Assembly: GCA_002427995.1 (NCBI GenBank)
Contig: DIZV01000035.1
Coordinates: 6,772 to 21,032, forward strand
Reading direction: 5' to 3'
DNA length: 14,261 nt
Source of the DNA: Chloroflexi bacterium UBA6019
GTDB lineage: Bacteria > Chloroflexota > Dormibacteria > Dormibacterales > Dormibacteraceae
The position numbers and the translations under genes are program-made. Position 1 is the stretch's first letter. The number at the start of each line of letters is the position of its first letter. Below the pieces are notes generated by a model that saw only the letters and a list, made by a program, of their open reading frames with translations, was not told the origin of the DNA and ran no database searches. This document shows, in pieces, positions 13,863-14,261 of this stretch.

Positions 13863-13886
13863 CCTCCTTAGAAGACGGTGGTGAGG

Positions 13887-14261
13887 TTAGCCAGCCGCCG
13901 CCGAGACCTTGGCGATCGCGTCGGCACCGACGTGCAGGACGACGTTCGTGCTCGAGGCATCGGCGTTGAACTGGACGATGTCCCAGTCGCCGAAGGTGTT
14001 GTGGTACTGGTCGAAGTCCTCTGGTCCGGAGGCCCCTTCGAAGTTGATCTTCTTCCCGTCCTTCAGAAGTTGCACGCAGGACGCGTACGTGAAGCACTTG
14101 GTCCCGGGCGGGTTGCTGACCTTCAGGATGTGGTCGACCCAGACCTTGCCGTCGGTGGTCTTGGCCTCGGTCATCGCAAGCGCCGCGATGATGACCGCGT
14201 CATAGGTGTTCTGGGACAGCTCGACCGGCTTGTCGGTCTGCCAGACCGCCTGGTAGTCCTG
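13887..14261 (-). CDS. Branched-chain amino acid-type ABC substrate-binding protein, C-terminal part
   Basis: Only the last 124 codons are present; the gene continues beyond the right edge. The segment reads through without a stop from the window end (QDYQAVWQTDKPVELSQNTYDAVIIAALAMTEA...) to a TAA at 13887. The SQNTYDAVIIAALAMTEA helix, a K-rich ILKVSNPPG stretch, the Cys pair (CFTYASC) and the NFEGASGPEDFDQYHNTFGDWDIVQF strand are typical of the second lobe of LivJ/LivK type-1 periplasmic binding proteins (GASGP.. is the family sub-motif). It is presumably extracytoplasmic and part of an ABC uptake system whose other genes lie outside the window. Ligands of this class include branched-chain amino acids, amides and aromatic acids. 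Confidence 0.85.
   Translation of the reverse strand, partial: QDYQAVWQTDKPVELSQNTYDAVIIAALAMTEAKTTDGKVWVDHILKVSNPPGTKCFTYASCVQLLKDGKKINFEGASGPEDFDQYHNTFGDWDIVQFNADASSTNVVLHVGADAIAKVSAAAG

Overview
The window comes from a high-GC bacterial chromosome, most likely a soil or groundwater Actinomycetota or Chloroflexota/Dormibacterota-like lineage. This placement rests on the GC-rich codon use, frequent GTG and TTG starts, several promoters whose -10 box lies 6-7 bases before the start codon (leaderless mRNAs), and the kinds of protein families present. I cannot place it more precisely. Nearly all of the DNA is coding. There is no rRNA, tRNA, CRISPR array, IS element or phage gene that I can see.

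Left part (1-3912): a leftward pair encodes an acetamidase/formamidase-family amidohydrolase (1306-2277) and a MetE-like zinc protein (180-1238). Divergent from it is a small metal-response operon. A mer-type promoter/operator (2390-2421) drives a leaderless GTG start for a MerR regulator, which is fused to a C-terminal two-helix membrane domain resembling MerF/MerT mercury carriers. Its reading frame is broken near 2493-2498 by what looks like one extra CG in a CGCGCG tract. A membrane protein gene overlaps its stop. A 49-residue membrane peptide and a good intrinsic terminator follow.

Middle (3983-7062): a secreted GH25-like (lysozyme-fold) protein, then a tight rightward operon of GntR/FCD regulator, PPOX-type flavin/F420 split-barrel protein, and the two halves of a split chromate-type (CHR) transporter.

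Right part (7072-13824): two divergent operons share a 137-bp control region with a perfect 17-bp palindrome and a second related half-site pair. Leftward lie a class III CoA-transferase, a previously hidden 42-codon gene joined to its neighbours by ATGA and GTGA overlaps, and an HMG-CoA-lyase-like enzyme lacking the usual active-site cysteine. Rightward lie a second class III CoA-transferase, an IclR regulator, an MFS transporter and an Ldh2-type 2-hydroxyacid/malate dehydrogenase, all overlapping by 1-4 bases. Together these look like one catabolic regulon for uptake, CoA activation and aldol-type cleavage of a branched hydroxy(di)carboxylate such as 3-hydroxy-3-methylglutarate or citramalate. 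The substrate is inferred, not shown.

Right edge: a strong bidirectional hairpin separates this regulon from the 3' end of a convergent branched-chain amino-acid-type ABC substrate-binding protein, which runs off the window.
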